Of a DNA stretch of 64,000 nucleotides, positions 50,393 through 61,749 are shown piece by piece. Position 1 is the stretch's first letter, and each line of letters starts with the position of its first letter. Source of the stretch: Monilinia fructicola (Eukaryota; Ascomycota; Leotiomycetes; Helotiales; Sclerotiniaceae); contig VICG01000016.1 of assembly GCA_008692225.1 (NCBI GenBank), forward strand, positions 434,001 through 498,000. The letters run 5' to 3'. Below the pieces are notes generated by a model, which was not told the DNA's origin, did no database searches, and saw only the letters and a list, made by a program, of their open reading frames with translations. A program made the position numbers and the translations under genes.

Positions 50393-51143
50393 GCATGCAA
50401 CAAAAGTTTGTTCAGATGAAGTTTTCTGGTTCCTAGTGGTCCGGAGCTTCAAAGTACAGACATATATACCCAAAACGTCTCAACCGGGAAGTGGTAGTGT
50501 AACGTGTGGGACTGGTAAAGGTGGATCATAAAGCACTTCCCGTTTGTTTCAGGAAACATAAATACTTATGGATCTTGGACCCTTTGTCTCACATTAAGTT
50601 AAGATGTGCAACAAGCCCAAAGGCTTCACAGTCTGGGTCAGTAAAATCTGCTGATAGCATTCCATTGTGGAGTCTTATTTTATGTCATAGACAATATGAA
50701 TACGTCGTCCTATATGTCAGAATTTCCACTCCCTTCGGAGAATTTAGAAGACGTGCAACAAAACCTTCAAGAGTTTGATCTCCTGTGGGAATGTGGGTAG
50801 GAGACACGCGAAGAAAGACATGGATGAAGGTATCCATCAGATCATCATGTTATGGATAAAGTGGGGTGATAATACTTCGAATTCAACAGTGGAGATCAGT
50901 CAACTCCAACACTGTATATTTTTATGTTTTCTTCTTCAGCTGTTCAAAGTAGATACTCAGCGCTGAAGCTACAAAGAAAGGGGCCGCTTCATAACTTCCT
51001 TCGATCAGCCCAGACAGCCGAGAAGAAAATTCAGCGCACAACAAGATCTGATTTCATACCAGGAATACACATTCTTGAACAGAATTATGCCAATTCATGG
51101 ATATGTCAGACTCCAGAGCATAAACTTGGATATGCAACAAAAG
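50393..51143 (+). repeat. Dispersed TGCAACAA motif copies
   Basis: Copies at about 50393 (GGCATGCAACAAAAG), 50603 (GATGTGCAACAAG), 50751 (GACGTGCAACAAAAC) and 51129 (GATATGCAACAAAAG). The first and third have CGGAGAAT a few bases upstream, as do the inverted copies at 18 kb. Confidence 0.7.
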
Positions 51144-51379
51144 ATATTACCTTGAAGTTTGAAGAACTAAGCTTTGATACCTATTCATAGTCTCGATCAA
51201 GATCTGATCTGATTCCAATACAAAGTAATTAGTCGGAAACATGATCTTACTTTTGTTGCACGTCGTAACTTAATTTCCGAGAATATGCTCCATAGTCCCT
51301 ATGATCATCATCATCTATAATTTAAGAACCAAGAAATTCGTCAAGTAGGTGGAAGGTATATCATTTTGCATAAAACATA

Positions 51380-51935
51380 TAGTGCCGAATGCGATAAAAT
51401 CTCAACTCTCGGTTTATGCATGATTTATTAGCATGTAATAGATAGTAAACAACTTAATATGAACACATATTACCGACCTGCAACAAAATCTCACCTCTGG
51501 ATTTGTGAATGATTTAGCATGTGATAGATAGTGGAGAACTTCATATGAAAATACATTACCGACCTGCAACAAAAACTCCAACTCTCTATTCATACGTGAT
51601 CTGGCCTGGGATAGTAAACAACATTATATGAACATATATTAGCGACCTGCAACAAAGCCTCACCCTTCAATTGATATGAAACCTGGCGTGGGATAGATAG
51701 GAGACAATTTTATATGAACATAAATTACCGACCTGCAACAAAACCTCCCCCCATCCAGGAACAAGTATCTCCGGAACCAATAAGAGAACTCACCACCCAG
51801 AAGGAAAAACCACGACATGCGACAAGAGCTCTCCTCCTAGACATCGAGAATCCACACCGAGAACTTTGATCCCAAGATGGAACACCTCCACAACATTCCC
51901 AGGGGAAACATATTAGCGACACGCACCAAAGACAT
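51380..51935 (+). repeat. ~86-bp tandem satellite, about six units
   Basis: Anchored on TACCGACCTGCAACAAA-like cores at 51475, 51561, 51644 and 51730, with diverged cores at 51386, 51814 and 51918. Spacings are 89, 86, 83, 86, 84 and 104. The first four intervals also share TAGATAG- or GGGATAG-type sequence and a TATGAACATA-type sequence before the core. Later units are more diverged. Confidence 0.85.
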
Positions 51936-52156
51936 CCATCCGTCCCGACCTTCAACTCCACAAACGGAACAACGAGGAATAAAGGAGGCAGGCCATCAGA
52001 CCAGTCCGAGAATGGGAATAAATCCATAGCACGCTGTGCCAGAATATGTTACAATAGATTGATTACCTTCACATGACATAAGAAACTTTTCCGTCATCAG
52101 CTAAAACGAGACACCATGCTAAGCATGCTTGTGAAATAGTGTATTCAGAGTATATT

Positions 52157-52462
52157 GCCGATATGCAACAAACTCACATCCAAAACCAACTTCAACAACC
52201 CCTACCCATGAAAATGTACAGAAAAAGACTCACCGGCGATTCTCTCTCTCATGCTGAATCCTTGTGCGGAGAAAAGCGGGGTTCGTTAATGTACAGTAAT
52301 CATTATTATATTACCACCCCTCTCAATATATAAAGTACGGTAAGCTTCTTCCTAGTAAGTGAAAGGCCTAGACGACATGTCAACCAAAGAAAACATTGAA
52401 AGATGTAATAAAACTAATAAGCTGCCAACCTATTTTGATTAATATATATTACCGATGTGCAA
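52157..52462 (+). repeat. Outlying satellite-core copies
   Basis: ATTGCCGATATGCAACAAAC (from about 52154) and ATTACCGATGTGCAACAAAT (from about 52448) match the satellite core but are single copies. Confidence 0.75.
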
Positions 52463-52789
52463 CAAATGTAAGAAAAACTAATAATGATGATGAAACTTAT
52501 TAACTTGCCTATATTATTAATTTATAACAAAGTGGCGGTAAATAGTTCCTCCGCTTTCCAAATGAACCGGAGGGGCGGTACTAGTAATTCTTTGGTTTTG
52601 TCTTAAATATATATTGCAATATGCAATACTTGATTGATGTAGTTGATTTATTGGATCACACTTGGATGTGAGGAGGTGGCTGAAAAGAATTATCGTCTCT
52701 CGTGATTTATCGTATATACGTATACCTCATTTCCACATCCAGTCCATATCAACCTCCAACCACTCCCTTCACCACACTCTACTTTCACT

Positions 52790-55700
52790 TCACCATCCGC
52801 CAACCCCATCTCCCCACATACTACCATCCATACTCTCCTCTCCAAGCCCTATACTCAAGTCCAACCCTATTCCCATCCCCTCTAATTCCCTGGTGAAAAA
52901 GTCATGTTCTTCTTGTAATAACTTTGTGTCCGCACCCATTCTTTCCGGATACCTCCTCAAATTATACCAATGAGTCAGCGCTCTCAACGCCTGTTCTAAT
53001 GGTAACGCTTCCTCGACTTCAGCATCTACATCACTACCTGCCAGCCAATCATCCCGTAATTCGGGTCTACAGTGTAGGTATACTGCTGTGATAACCCTCA
53101 TATTTGCCTGCCTCCATTTTCGACCACAGTACGGGACTTGATTTTTGAATAACTTAAGAGTATAAAGACGAAGTTCGGGTTGGGGAATCTTGAAAGACTT
53201 TTTGAGGTGGTTGGATGATTTGTATTGAACGAGAAGTAAGTTGCGATGAGCCTTGTTTTTACAAATCTTTTGCATAATGCGAAGAAAGTTGATAGATGAG
53301 AAAAAGTTGCGCCAGGAGAATTCAGTGATTGGCTCTGAACTAGCCTCAGTCGCTGGGAAACCAAGTTCTTCGACTTCTGTATCTCGACGAGCTGCATGCT
53401 GGCCTTCTTGGAAAGCTAGGGCTGGAAGCTGATCGTCAGCATTACTTGCCGTACTTTCCCGTTGTAATTTTATAGGGGGTGGGGCGGCATCATCTTGACT
53501 TTCTCCTTCAGTGGTAATCAAGGCATGTTTACTGTTGCCATTGCAGAATGCGAAGAAGCTGAAATCTGTTAGCCCATGAAATTATTTACCGCAATGATAC
53601 TAACCTCAAATCTTCACGATCTATTCTACTATCCACGATTCTATCAATCTCCTGGTGGGCGAACATTTTAAGAATTAAAAGGAAGATAGTTGGAATCGAG
53701 AAGGAGTTGTGTGAGGTATTCGAATTTGAGAACATCTACAAACTTAGTATATGAGATGGTGTGCAAAGAGTGATCAAGACATACGAGAAACTTTGAGCCA
53801 TTTTAGGACAATAAGGAGAATTCCTGATACTGGCCTTTGAGGTAATTTCTCTAAATCTCATCGCCTCAATTTCATCTACTGTGAGGTCTGCGAGATCAAT
53901 TGGATTTGGTAGAGGAATGTTAGCGGGATCTTGGGACTGAGTTGGGCCTCGAGCGCCATTGGGTCGTGCACTAGTAGGAATGCTGCTCTGCGGTTGAACG
54001 TTTATCGGCTGATTCATCAAGGTCGTAACATTTGCCAAAAGAGCCTTGATAAAGTACTATAACAAGGGATTGTAGATGGGAATAGCATATTGCTATCGAG
54101 AGATGAGAATTGGAAACAAGTGTGGAATCGTGAAATCGGAGAACTTACATAAAACGACTCTACCAAATCCAATTTCCTTTTGACCTCATCACTGATATCT
54201 TGTCGTGGTCCGTAATCAACATCTACTTTTGGTGATTTTGACTTCTGGGGTTTGAGTCCATCAGCCAAAATGTGGTCGAGATCTAGCTCTCAATATCTTC
54301 ATCATTCTCTATCATCCATCCGCGTTCGAATCTCAAGAAACGTTCTCGCTCATCCCATAACTGACGCATTGCTCTAGTCATGGCGCATTCTACCAGCAAA
54401 CAGTTCACCGGCTTCCAAAATTGACTTGGGACATATCACTTCCTTCCACTTTCGACCGACAAGTAGGTCTTGTAATCCAGCAGCACCTTTTCCACCAGCA
54501 CTATTGCTAGTACTATCTAGTGGTGGATACATGAATGGGAAGTTTTGATTCGTTTGGTAGTTTTGTTTTCTTACCCGCCTTACCTCCAACTGGTGGCGAT
54601 GGCGGTGGGGACGGAGCAGGTGTTGGCGATGTGGACTGGCTGATGAAGAATAGAAGCTCCGCTACTATTGACATTTTGGGAGATTCAAGATACCAGTTGT
54701 ACTTGCTCGACTTGGGCGATTTGGTAATGGCGGTAGTATGGAATTATTATCAGGCTCTAGGGGTATCAAAGGTTCTGGGGGGATATATGCGGGATACTTT
54801 GAAGTAATTTCTTGACGAAAGATGTGATAGTCAAGAGGTGAAGCTGTAATAATCTTCTCACACCCGGAATTAGCCCAGTTCATCGGTTGCTCTTTTGACT
54901 TTGTCGATTTCCTTGGTACCTCCAAATACTAATATATGGATTTCCAAAGAGGAGAAATATTGTGAACATGGAATAAGCTAATAGGCCTCTTGAGATTTGG
55001 TACTGACTCGTGTCTGGGTAATTCGTTGGCCTCATCCCACGCAATTTTCCAGTAATTGTCAACAAATATTACAGTATTTGGCTCCAAGTCCACTAAGATC
55101 TCTATTATAGCATCTCAAGGCTAATCGAGGGGAAATACAGCATTTGGTGCACTTACGGAGTTTTTTCCTAGCAATATCCAATGACTCTGTATGACAAGAA
55201 CGCCTTCATCGTCAATAAAAGATAGTCATAAATTATCGAGCTATCCTGCACAAATGGTATATCATCTTCCGTTATTTTCGTTTCTCGAAATTCATCATCC
55301 CTTTCACATTTCAGTAAGCTTCCCACATTTGTAACATGTTCATCCTCACCATAAATGTTTGAAGGCGTTTTGCATGACGTCGTAAATCATTTCGATCCAC
55401 GCTTTCTGGCAAGCAGTGATACGCTCGTATTCATACTTTCGAGTTGGGAAGGGGTTGCTTTCGTTCTTCCTTTTTTTATCGCCTGATTGAATCGACTTCA
55501 GTTCCTCTTTCTTGCCTGCATTCTCATCCCAAACACCCAGTATAATATGTAATAAAGTTTGCAAGCTTTTGCATCTCCTTCGCAGATCGCTAGCATGCAA
55601 GCCCTGGACTTCCTTCTTGACAAACTTCAATTGTTCTTCTCGGTCGGCTGCGACCAAGTTTTTCCCGAACATTTCTTCCATCTTCTGTGAAATGTATCCT

Positions 55701-56095
55701 TTGCTCTGTGTAATCTTTTGAACTTGCGTCGTTGTACGAAAACCATTCATCTACCTCTTCTTCGAATGTTGCTGTATCGCTATAAACGAAAGTGTATGAT
55801 GTAGGATCAACCTTTGGGAATTCGGTAACAAGCTTTTGCAATTGCGTCCAGGAGAGAGAATCATTCGGGTTGCCAAACCATCTGTTGTTGTGATGGTGGT
55901 GGTGGGGGCTGATGTGGTGGGGGAGGTTGAGGTTGGTTCCGCGCAAGTTGGGGACGTGTCGCAGAAGCACCGGCGGGAGTTTGGGAAACTTGAGGAGGCG
56001 CAGGCAAGCCTACATTGCAAGACCAGTATCTGTCACATAGCTACATCCTTTGGAGGAGAAGCATCTGGAACAGCGGGTTTTGTCCAAAGAGACAT
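52790..56095 (-). CDS. STRIPAK complex protein Far11/HAM-2 (STRIP family), heavily frame-broken
   Basis: Far11/HAM-2 is the scaffold that joins the STRIPAK phosphatase-kinase complex, needed for hyphal fusion and development. It starts at ATG 56095 (MSLWTKPAVPD) with a Pro/Gln-rich stretch and continues SLSWTQLQKLVTEFPKVDP. A middle part reads TASPLDYHIFRQEITSKYPAY. The C-terminal domain is clear: FFSSINFLRIMQKICKNKAHR, QLYTLK-like LRLYTLKLFKNQVPYCGRKW and LHCRPELRDDWL. Introns I can place: 54057-54148, 53736-53784 and 53560-53605. Shifts by 1-2 nt occur at least near 55868, 55690, 54567, 54382, 54289, 53832 and 53678, with more in 54.9-55.35 kb and at the N-terminus, where I cannot define exons. 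Sequence between breaks stays conserved, so errors look likelier than decay, though this gene is the worst affected. Confidence 0.8.
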
Positions 56096-56331
56096 TGTGG
56101 TGAACTTAGAATAAAAACGGCCGAGCGATCGTAGTTCGTTCAATCGGCGAGTCGTAACATCATGAGTCAATAAATATGTGACTTCATACTAGGGTGGGCA
56201 TCAAAAAGAAGAGTACAAGGGGTTTAACATTGTATGGCATTTGGATATTTCCCCATAGGTACCTAGGTATTGAAGGTTCGCGCTTGACGCGATACAGAGC
56301 TGAGAGCTATCTCGCTTATGATAAGGATGGT

Positions 56332-56832
56332 ATGATGACTCTAGTAAAGTCAGGAGTGGTTATAAGATTTATTCTCAACCCCACTTATTCATCTATCCCC
56401 GGTAACCGTTACTCACTCATCACACACAGGGTTTCGCTTGCAGTCGATGTCAAGTCGTACGAAGTTGAAGCTCTGCTGTCAGGATTAGATAAATTCTTCG
56501 AAGCAGGGTATGAGGGGAAGAATGTGTGTGTCTCCTCAACTATGGCTATCCTTCTGTCACTTCAGACTCCTGCCCACAACTCTTTTCCCCTGAACTGGCA
56601 TTTTAACACGAGAATTCGGTTGCGGGCTGCCATCGTTGGGACGCAGGAATTGATTATTGGAGGAATTGTACAGGGTGTCTATGGAAGTTTTGGTCTAGCT
56701 AGGTTGGTAAATTGTGCCGGCAATCCCAGTTCTTTAGCATCAATTCGATGTATCGAAGTCAATTCGCATTCACCTGATCTACCCCTCGTCATATATAACA
56801 ACATCACCAAGAATCTTCACCGAGATTTCTAA
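56332..56832 (+). CDS. Hypothetical protein (166 aa), uncertain
   Basis: An open frame of 212 codons (from 56194), unusually long for this spacer; the first ATG is at 56332. Some hydrophobic stretches (TMAILLSLQ, LIIGGIVQGVYGSF) are present but I see no domain. It is divergent from the Far11 gene with its start codon about 240 bp away. It may be a real orphan gene, one exon of a longer gene, or chance. Confidence 0.33.
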   Translation: MMTLVKSGVVIRFILNPTYSSIPGNRYSLITHRVSLAVDVKSYEVEALLSGLDKFFEAGYEGKNVCVSSTMAILLSLQTPAHNSFPLNWHFNTRIRLRAAIVGTQELIIGGIVQGVYGSFGLARLVNCAGNPSSLASIRCIEVNSHSPDLPLVIYNNITKNLHRDF

Positions 56833-57582
56833 TATGATTGCTATCACATCATGATTGTGATGACTATCGTGTACACGGTATGAAACAAAGGACTACCTTT
56901 TTGCATGGTGCTTGAGAAGACTACGACAGAGTAGAAAGGCTCACAAATAGACCACTTCGCATCCAATCGTCTTGAAATGCACAATGTCTATTAGTGAACC
57001 AAATTGTGAGTATATTTGCAGTTGTGGGGCTGACACAATGCTTATCTCACTCACAAAATTCCCTGCGAATTGAGTCTTCTAGCAGAAGGTTTTGGGGCCA
57101 TTATGCATGCATGTACACCTCCAGAGCAGGATTCATGATACAGATTTCTGAGGCGGGCTTCTGATTCGTTATATGGATTGATTGAAAATTTCAGGATTCA
57201 GGATTCAGGCTTCATCTTTCACCACAGGGTGTCATGATACATGCAAGTGAAAAACAAGCTACTGATTTCGGTTGTCTTGATGAAAAATTATTTATTTTGT
57301 TACTATTTGTGTGATTTTAAATTGATTGTTAATATATGTTGGCAAGCTAGTTGAGATCACCGTATATCGGCCGGTGGAGGCAGTTCATCTCTTACTCAAT
57401 ACTCTTGCCGCATTCCGCGGGGCTCTTTTGGCTCTTTTTGGGCCGAGAGATGTTTCTGATGCCGTTAGATGGCTTGGGTCTACCCCATTTTGCGCTGCTC
57501 GCCATTGAGGGAACGCGAGCATTAAGTTACTGTTTCCAATACAGTAGAGTATGATCTAATCGATCTTTAACTCGGTCAAAAA
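56833..57582. other. Intergenic region
   Basis: 750 bp. No gene seen. A small CAGGATT tandem lies near 57191-57207. Confidence 0.45.
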
Positions 57583-59410
57583 TCAATCATATCTCCTGAA
57601 TGGATGTGCCTCTGTGTTCAAAACATATTCATCCAAACTAATGGTATCAGGAGAAGAAAAATATTAGGTAGAAATATTTGAGTGTCTCGGCCATCCAAAA
57701 ACTCTGCTCGAACAAATTAGCATCTCTCTACTATGAAAGAATGATACGACGGTTACCTCCATGGAGTTTTCCTTCTCCGTCTCACCAGTGACGGTTACAT
57801 TACTGATAGCAGAGTTGGCTAGAGGTGTTTGAGTCGACTTCAATGATACTCTCAACATATTCCATGCCGTTTCTCTCAAATCTTCTTCCCCCTTCATTCT
57901 ATACAAAATAAAAACGCTTTCGATAGCTTCAGGAGAAGTAGATAGCGTGGATCTCGAGCATGTCGGAATCCACGACTTAGGGACTGATCGCCTTCTCTCT
58001 GCCACTTATCGTTGTCCCAATTACATGACTCTAGTGAAGGACATTCGATAAGAGCAAATATCTCTGGCATGACTCCAGTTGGAAATGATTGATAAACCCA
58101 GCCACACCCGCGAGCTATACGTTCTCCAATATCGATGTGTTCATCAATTCCAAAAATCTTACCGCCAAGAGCAAACATTCCCCCAATAAAGCAGGTGAGA
58201 TGTTGCATTTCAGGGACAAGATGAATTCCATCTTCATGAACAAATGTGGTACCTGCAAATAAAAAGTCTTCCTTCTCTGGGAGCATGGGTCTGAATAGCA
58301 CGTGTTGAATCACAACATCCATTGCCCTTCGATACATCTTTTCGTATGATGCAGAACCTTCTCGTCCACCGAGAAGCACGGCCATCTTTGGTAAGTACTC
58401 ATAAAGCGAGTCGGCGAGAGCACCGAGTGAGAAGGAGTTATCTCCTCTAACCGTACCCTCTCTGAAATTGACCATAGTCGGCCACATTCCCGGTAGGAGT
58501 GACTGCTCCTGCGTGCGCTCGAGAAGTTGTCTCATACGATCTATCGCATCGTAATATTTATCATCACCCGTTAATTGAGACAATCTAGTGAATTCAAGTG
58601 ATAAAGAAGTTGGCCCAGAACTGGGATCATGCGTTCTGCTTTTATGTCAGCTGCCCGAAGTTCCGCTATCTATTTAGCATACCACGTACCCAGCGAGTTG
58701 TCTTCCTGCTTTGGCATCCTCAAAGGTGAGCCAGAACCCAGGGGTTCGATTCGGCGTGTCAAAGGCCATGTATAACATGTTACCCAATTCCACCGCTTTG
58801 GTCAGCAAAGTCGGCTCTCTACTCAAGTCATATGCGCTAAGCAGACCGCCAAGATGCCGGATGGTAGTCTCAAAGAGGTTGATTCCTGACTCTGTGGTAT
58901 TGCTCCAATCCAATTGCACGGCTACGGAAGCGGCTCGTAGAACTCCTCTTTTAAGTCCATGATCCAAAGGGTATCAAGGCAATCCACAAGATTAGCGGCC
59001 CAGCCTCCAAATGGATCTTTGAAGCCGCCGGTAACCGGTAATAGTTCATCATGAAGCCAAGCGTGGTCTTTGTAGCTTTTCCATGATCTAATGAAAGCCT
59101 CGCGGACAGCTTCGCGGCGTTTCTTTGTGATATCATCGTCCTTATAAGCCTTGCTGAATTGGTGTTGTACTAATGGTAGCTGTTCTGGCTTTCCCTTTGG
59201 TAAAGGTGTCAAGGTTTCAACAGGAAAGTGCTGCTTTGCTGAAGACCAGTCGAAATTGGCCGGTTTAAATTCAAGGGGTACCCTATATGTTGGAGGTACG
59301 ATGGGTGCATTTAATTGCTGGGAGCGACGGTGGAGTAAAAACACGATTAATGCAAAGACAGCAATAAAGATGATACGGTCCTTCCTTCGAACTGCAAAAT
59401 CAGTTAACAT
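57583..59410 (-). CDS. GH47 class I alpha-1,2-mannosidase-like protein (three frame breaks)
   Basis: GH47 enzymes trim mannose from N-glycans in the ER and Golgi. This is a type II membrane protein: residues 13-26 (IIFIAVFALIVFLL) form the anchor after a short basic cytoplasmic tail. Family motifs: RREAVREAFIRSWKSYKDHAW, GGWAANLVDCLDTLWIMDL, TSLSLEFTRLSQLTGD, HLTCFIGGMFALGG, LNTEAHPF. Exons 59410-58690, 58635-57757, 57703-57583, about 573 residues. Frame shifts: about 58934 (one base missing), AA 57936-57937 (one missing) and A5 57657-57661 (one extra). With these corrected the gene is complete to HPFRRYD. It shares a 609-bp divergent promoter with the aspartic-protease-like gene. It resembles the Golgi-type members more than the ER Mns1 type, which I infer from the anchor. 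Confidence 0.88.
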
Positions 59411-60019
59411 ATTGATTAAGGGTTATTTGTGAAGGAACTACCAACACATTATTTAGATGAAGCGCGCAGGATAATGGACGGTTTTCAATTCCCATGAAAT
59501 CGGAATGTCGTGTTGATATGGTGATGTTCGTATCTTAAGCGCCGATATGAAACTCGCCAATATCCCTGTTATCCAATTTTGGTAGTGAGCTGCGATTTAG
59601 GCTAAATCCTGCAGCGGAAAAAAACGTATTAATCAAAATTGGCCAATGGATTGAGCTGTTTGTTACCGGCTTTTTGGTTCACTCTATCCATGTATCTCTG
59701 CAGCACACCCAAGCTGAATTATCACAGCGCGTCGTCTACCAATCGACCACGATGGCTGTACCACAAATGAAATGATCAGTGAACAGGGACCAATACATAT
59801 AGTTATGTACATGATTTCCAAAGCTCCTTTGCATGCCGCCAGTGCACTCTTGTCATAGGGGTTTTGAGAAATTGTTTGCTTCTCCTAAGAATAACTGCGT
59901 GTAGGCGCTTAGGTAAGGCCCTGGAGATATCTATGTGCTTCCTAAAATGTGGCATGTATCTCCCTTTGCAAGAGTCGTGAGCCATGATTTTCTGTAGCGT
60001 TTGCACCACCCCAATTACT
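59411..60019. promoter_or_regulatory. Divergent intergenic promoter region (GH47 / aspartic-protease-like)
   Basis: 609 bp between the opposing start codons. No clear TATA box or repeated operator seen. Confidence 0.4.
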
Positions 60020-61749
60020 ATGCAATTCAGCCTCTTTCTCCTATTCCTGTACTCTCTGACAGAGGCGACATCATGCAACTATTCAGCTATTTCTTTGCCA
60101 CTGAAAGATATACAAGTCCTTCCTGACGTTCAAAACTCCTACATGCGAGGCATACCAGTCACAGTTGGAACTCCAGCTCAAAATATAGTGGTTCTCCCTT
60201 GGCGTAAATAACTCCATCTTCTTCCACATCTACTTCTCTCGCTAACACATTTGAGTGAGTTGAACAATACTTGGCTTTATGATTACGATGCATTATGCGA
60301 CGCAAGCATTATCTTCGATGACACCATTTGCAGAGTTCGTCGCGGTAACTTCTTCTACGAAAATGCATCAACGACTTACGAAAAGGGTGCCAGCATGATG
60401 GCGGTAGGAGGGGCGAATATTGAAACGGCGGGCTATGGTGCCGAGACTGGTATTGCGAATCTTATCACAACAAGCCTTACAGGTTCAGACGTATTTTTCG
60501 CCAGGGGCTACCAATCTCAGTGAATTTCCAATTGGTATACCGAGACAGAATTGGGATCACGGTTACACCATACTCCATGCTATGGGAATGGGCACCAACT
60601 CAACATATCTTAATAGGCTTGTTGAAACGAGAAAAATTGCATCAAGGGTGTGGTCAATTTTCTGGGGTCGGATGTGGATAGATCAACCCCTAGATGGGCA
60701 AGTTGTGATCGGAGGATACGATCAGGAAAAGGTCATTGGGCAGAACTATACTCAAGCATTGGATTTTAGTGATGCAACAGGGTGCTGGACTGGAATGAAA
60801 GTTACTATATCTGATATTGAACTTATCGACCGCACCGGCAGCACCACCAGTATCTTCCCTCCTAACTTTGCTTTGCCAGTCTGCATTGTCCCCCAGCGAC
60901 AACTTTTAATCGAAGCCCCCGGATCTATTTTGGCTACTTTTCAAAACAAAACCAATACTCAGACTACAGGAGTCTCCTATGGGCTCCATTGGCTCGCTCA
61001 ATTGTATGACTCAACTAATTAGTGAGTGTCAGTATGGTTCCCCAATATCTTTCATACGTTAACGATATTTTAGTTTTCAAGGGGACATGTCGATTAAGCT
61101 TAGCTCTGGACTTCAAGTAACAGTCCCAAATAGTCAATTCATGCCACCTTTCGTTACAATTGAACGTAATGGAAGTCGAACTTTCAACCAAAGTGAAAGA
61201 GAGTTTCTTTACGGTGTCACTTCGAATCAGCCATCAACTTTGGGCCGTTACTTCTTAACGGCAGCCTATCTTATGGTAAATCATGATGAGAATACTTTCA
61301 CTCTCTGGCAAGCAAACCCATCGGCTGCTACTGATCTTGTACCTACTATCTCCAAAGATACGGTTGAGAGTTGTGCCAATGTAACTACCAACGGGACAGT
61401 CGTAGTGAATGGGACTGTCACAACTGAACCGGGGGCCAGCAGCCCAACTACAACAGCCGCCGCCGATACTTCAACTGGGATATCTACCGCAGCACTTATT
61501 GGTATTGCTATCGGGGCTGTCTTGATTGTAGGTCTTCTTGCTGGAATAGGTTGGTATTTTTTCCAAAGAAATAGATCATATCGGAAAGCTGCAGAAGCCA
61601 AAAACCAGCCTCCTCCTGCGTTTGTACCAGATAGCACATTTGCGGGCTTCTATGAAGTTCATGGAACCCAATCCAAGTACGAAATGGACGCTAGTAGGAG
61701 AACCTATGAATATGGACATAGGGATGAGCCTGTACAGGAGTTACCATAG
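60020..61749 (+). CDS. Membrane-anchored aspartic-protease-like protein, probably inactive (two frame breaks)
   Basis: Three exons: 60020-60203, 60256-61021, 61074-61749, 541 residues. Signal peptide MQFSLFLLFLYSLTEATS, then a pepsin-fold (A1) start YMRGIPVTVGTPAQNIVVLPW. Where active proteases have DTGS, this one reads LPW followed after the intron by ELNNTWLYDYD, so the first catalytic Asp appears absent. Later segments (QVVIGGYDQEKV, DIELIDR, VSYGLHWLAQLYD) follow the family, and I see no second DTG/DSG motif either. A Ser/Thr-rich stalk and a single membrane segment (AALIGIAIGAVLIVGLLAGIGWYFF) precede a ~50-residue cytoplasmic tail. One C seems missing at the first exon border (about 60203) and one T is extra in T5 at 60494-60498. 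Possible role: cell-surface binding protein rather than protease (inference). Confidence 0.82.

Larger units (their letters stand above)
46928..52789. other. Repeat-rich spacer
   Basis: 5.9 kb with no supportable gene. It contains a MITE-like element (47836-48609), an ATTCTTTC octamer array, and a 2.2-kb field of TGCAACA motifs that includes an ~86-bp tandem satellite. A 122-codon frame at 48969-49337 is featureless. Confidence 0.55.

Noticed and set aside
51380..51935. CRISPR-like array
   Set aside because: Eukaryotic context; the units are degenerate head-to-tail satellite copies, not identical repeats with unique spacers.
52662..52973. + strand Ser/Pro-rich frame
   Set aside because: Much of it is the antisense shadow of the Far11 C-terminal exon.
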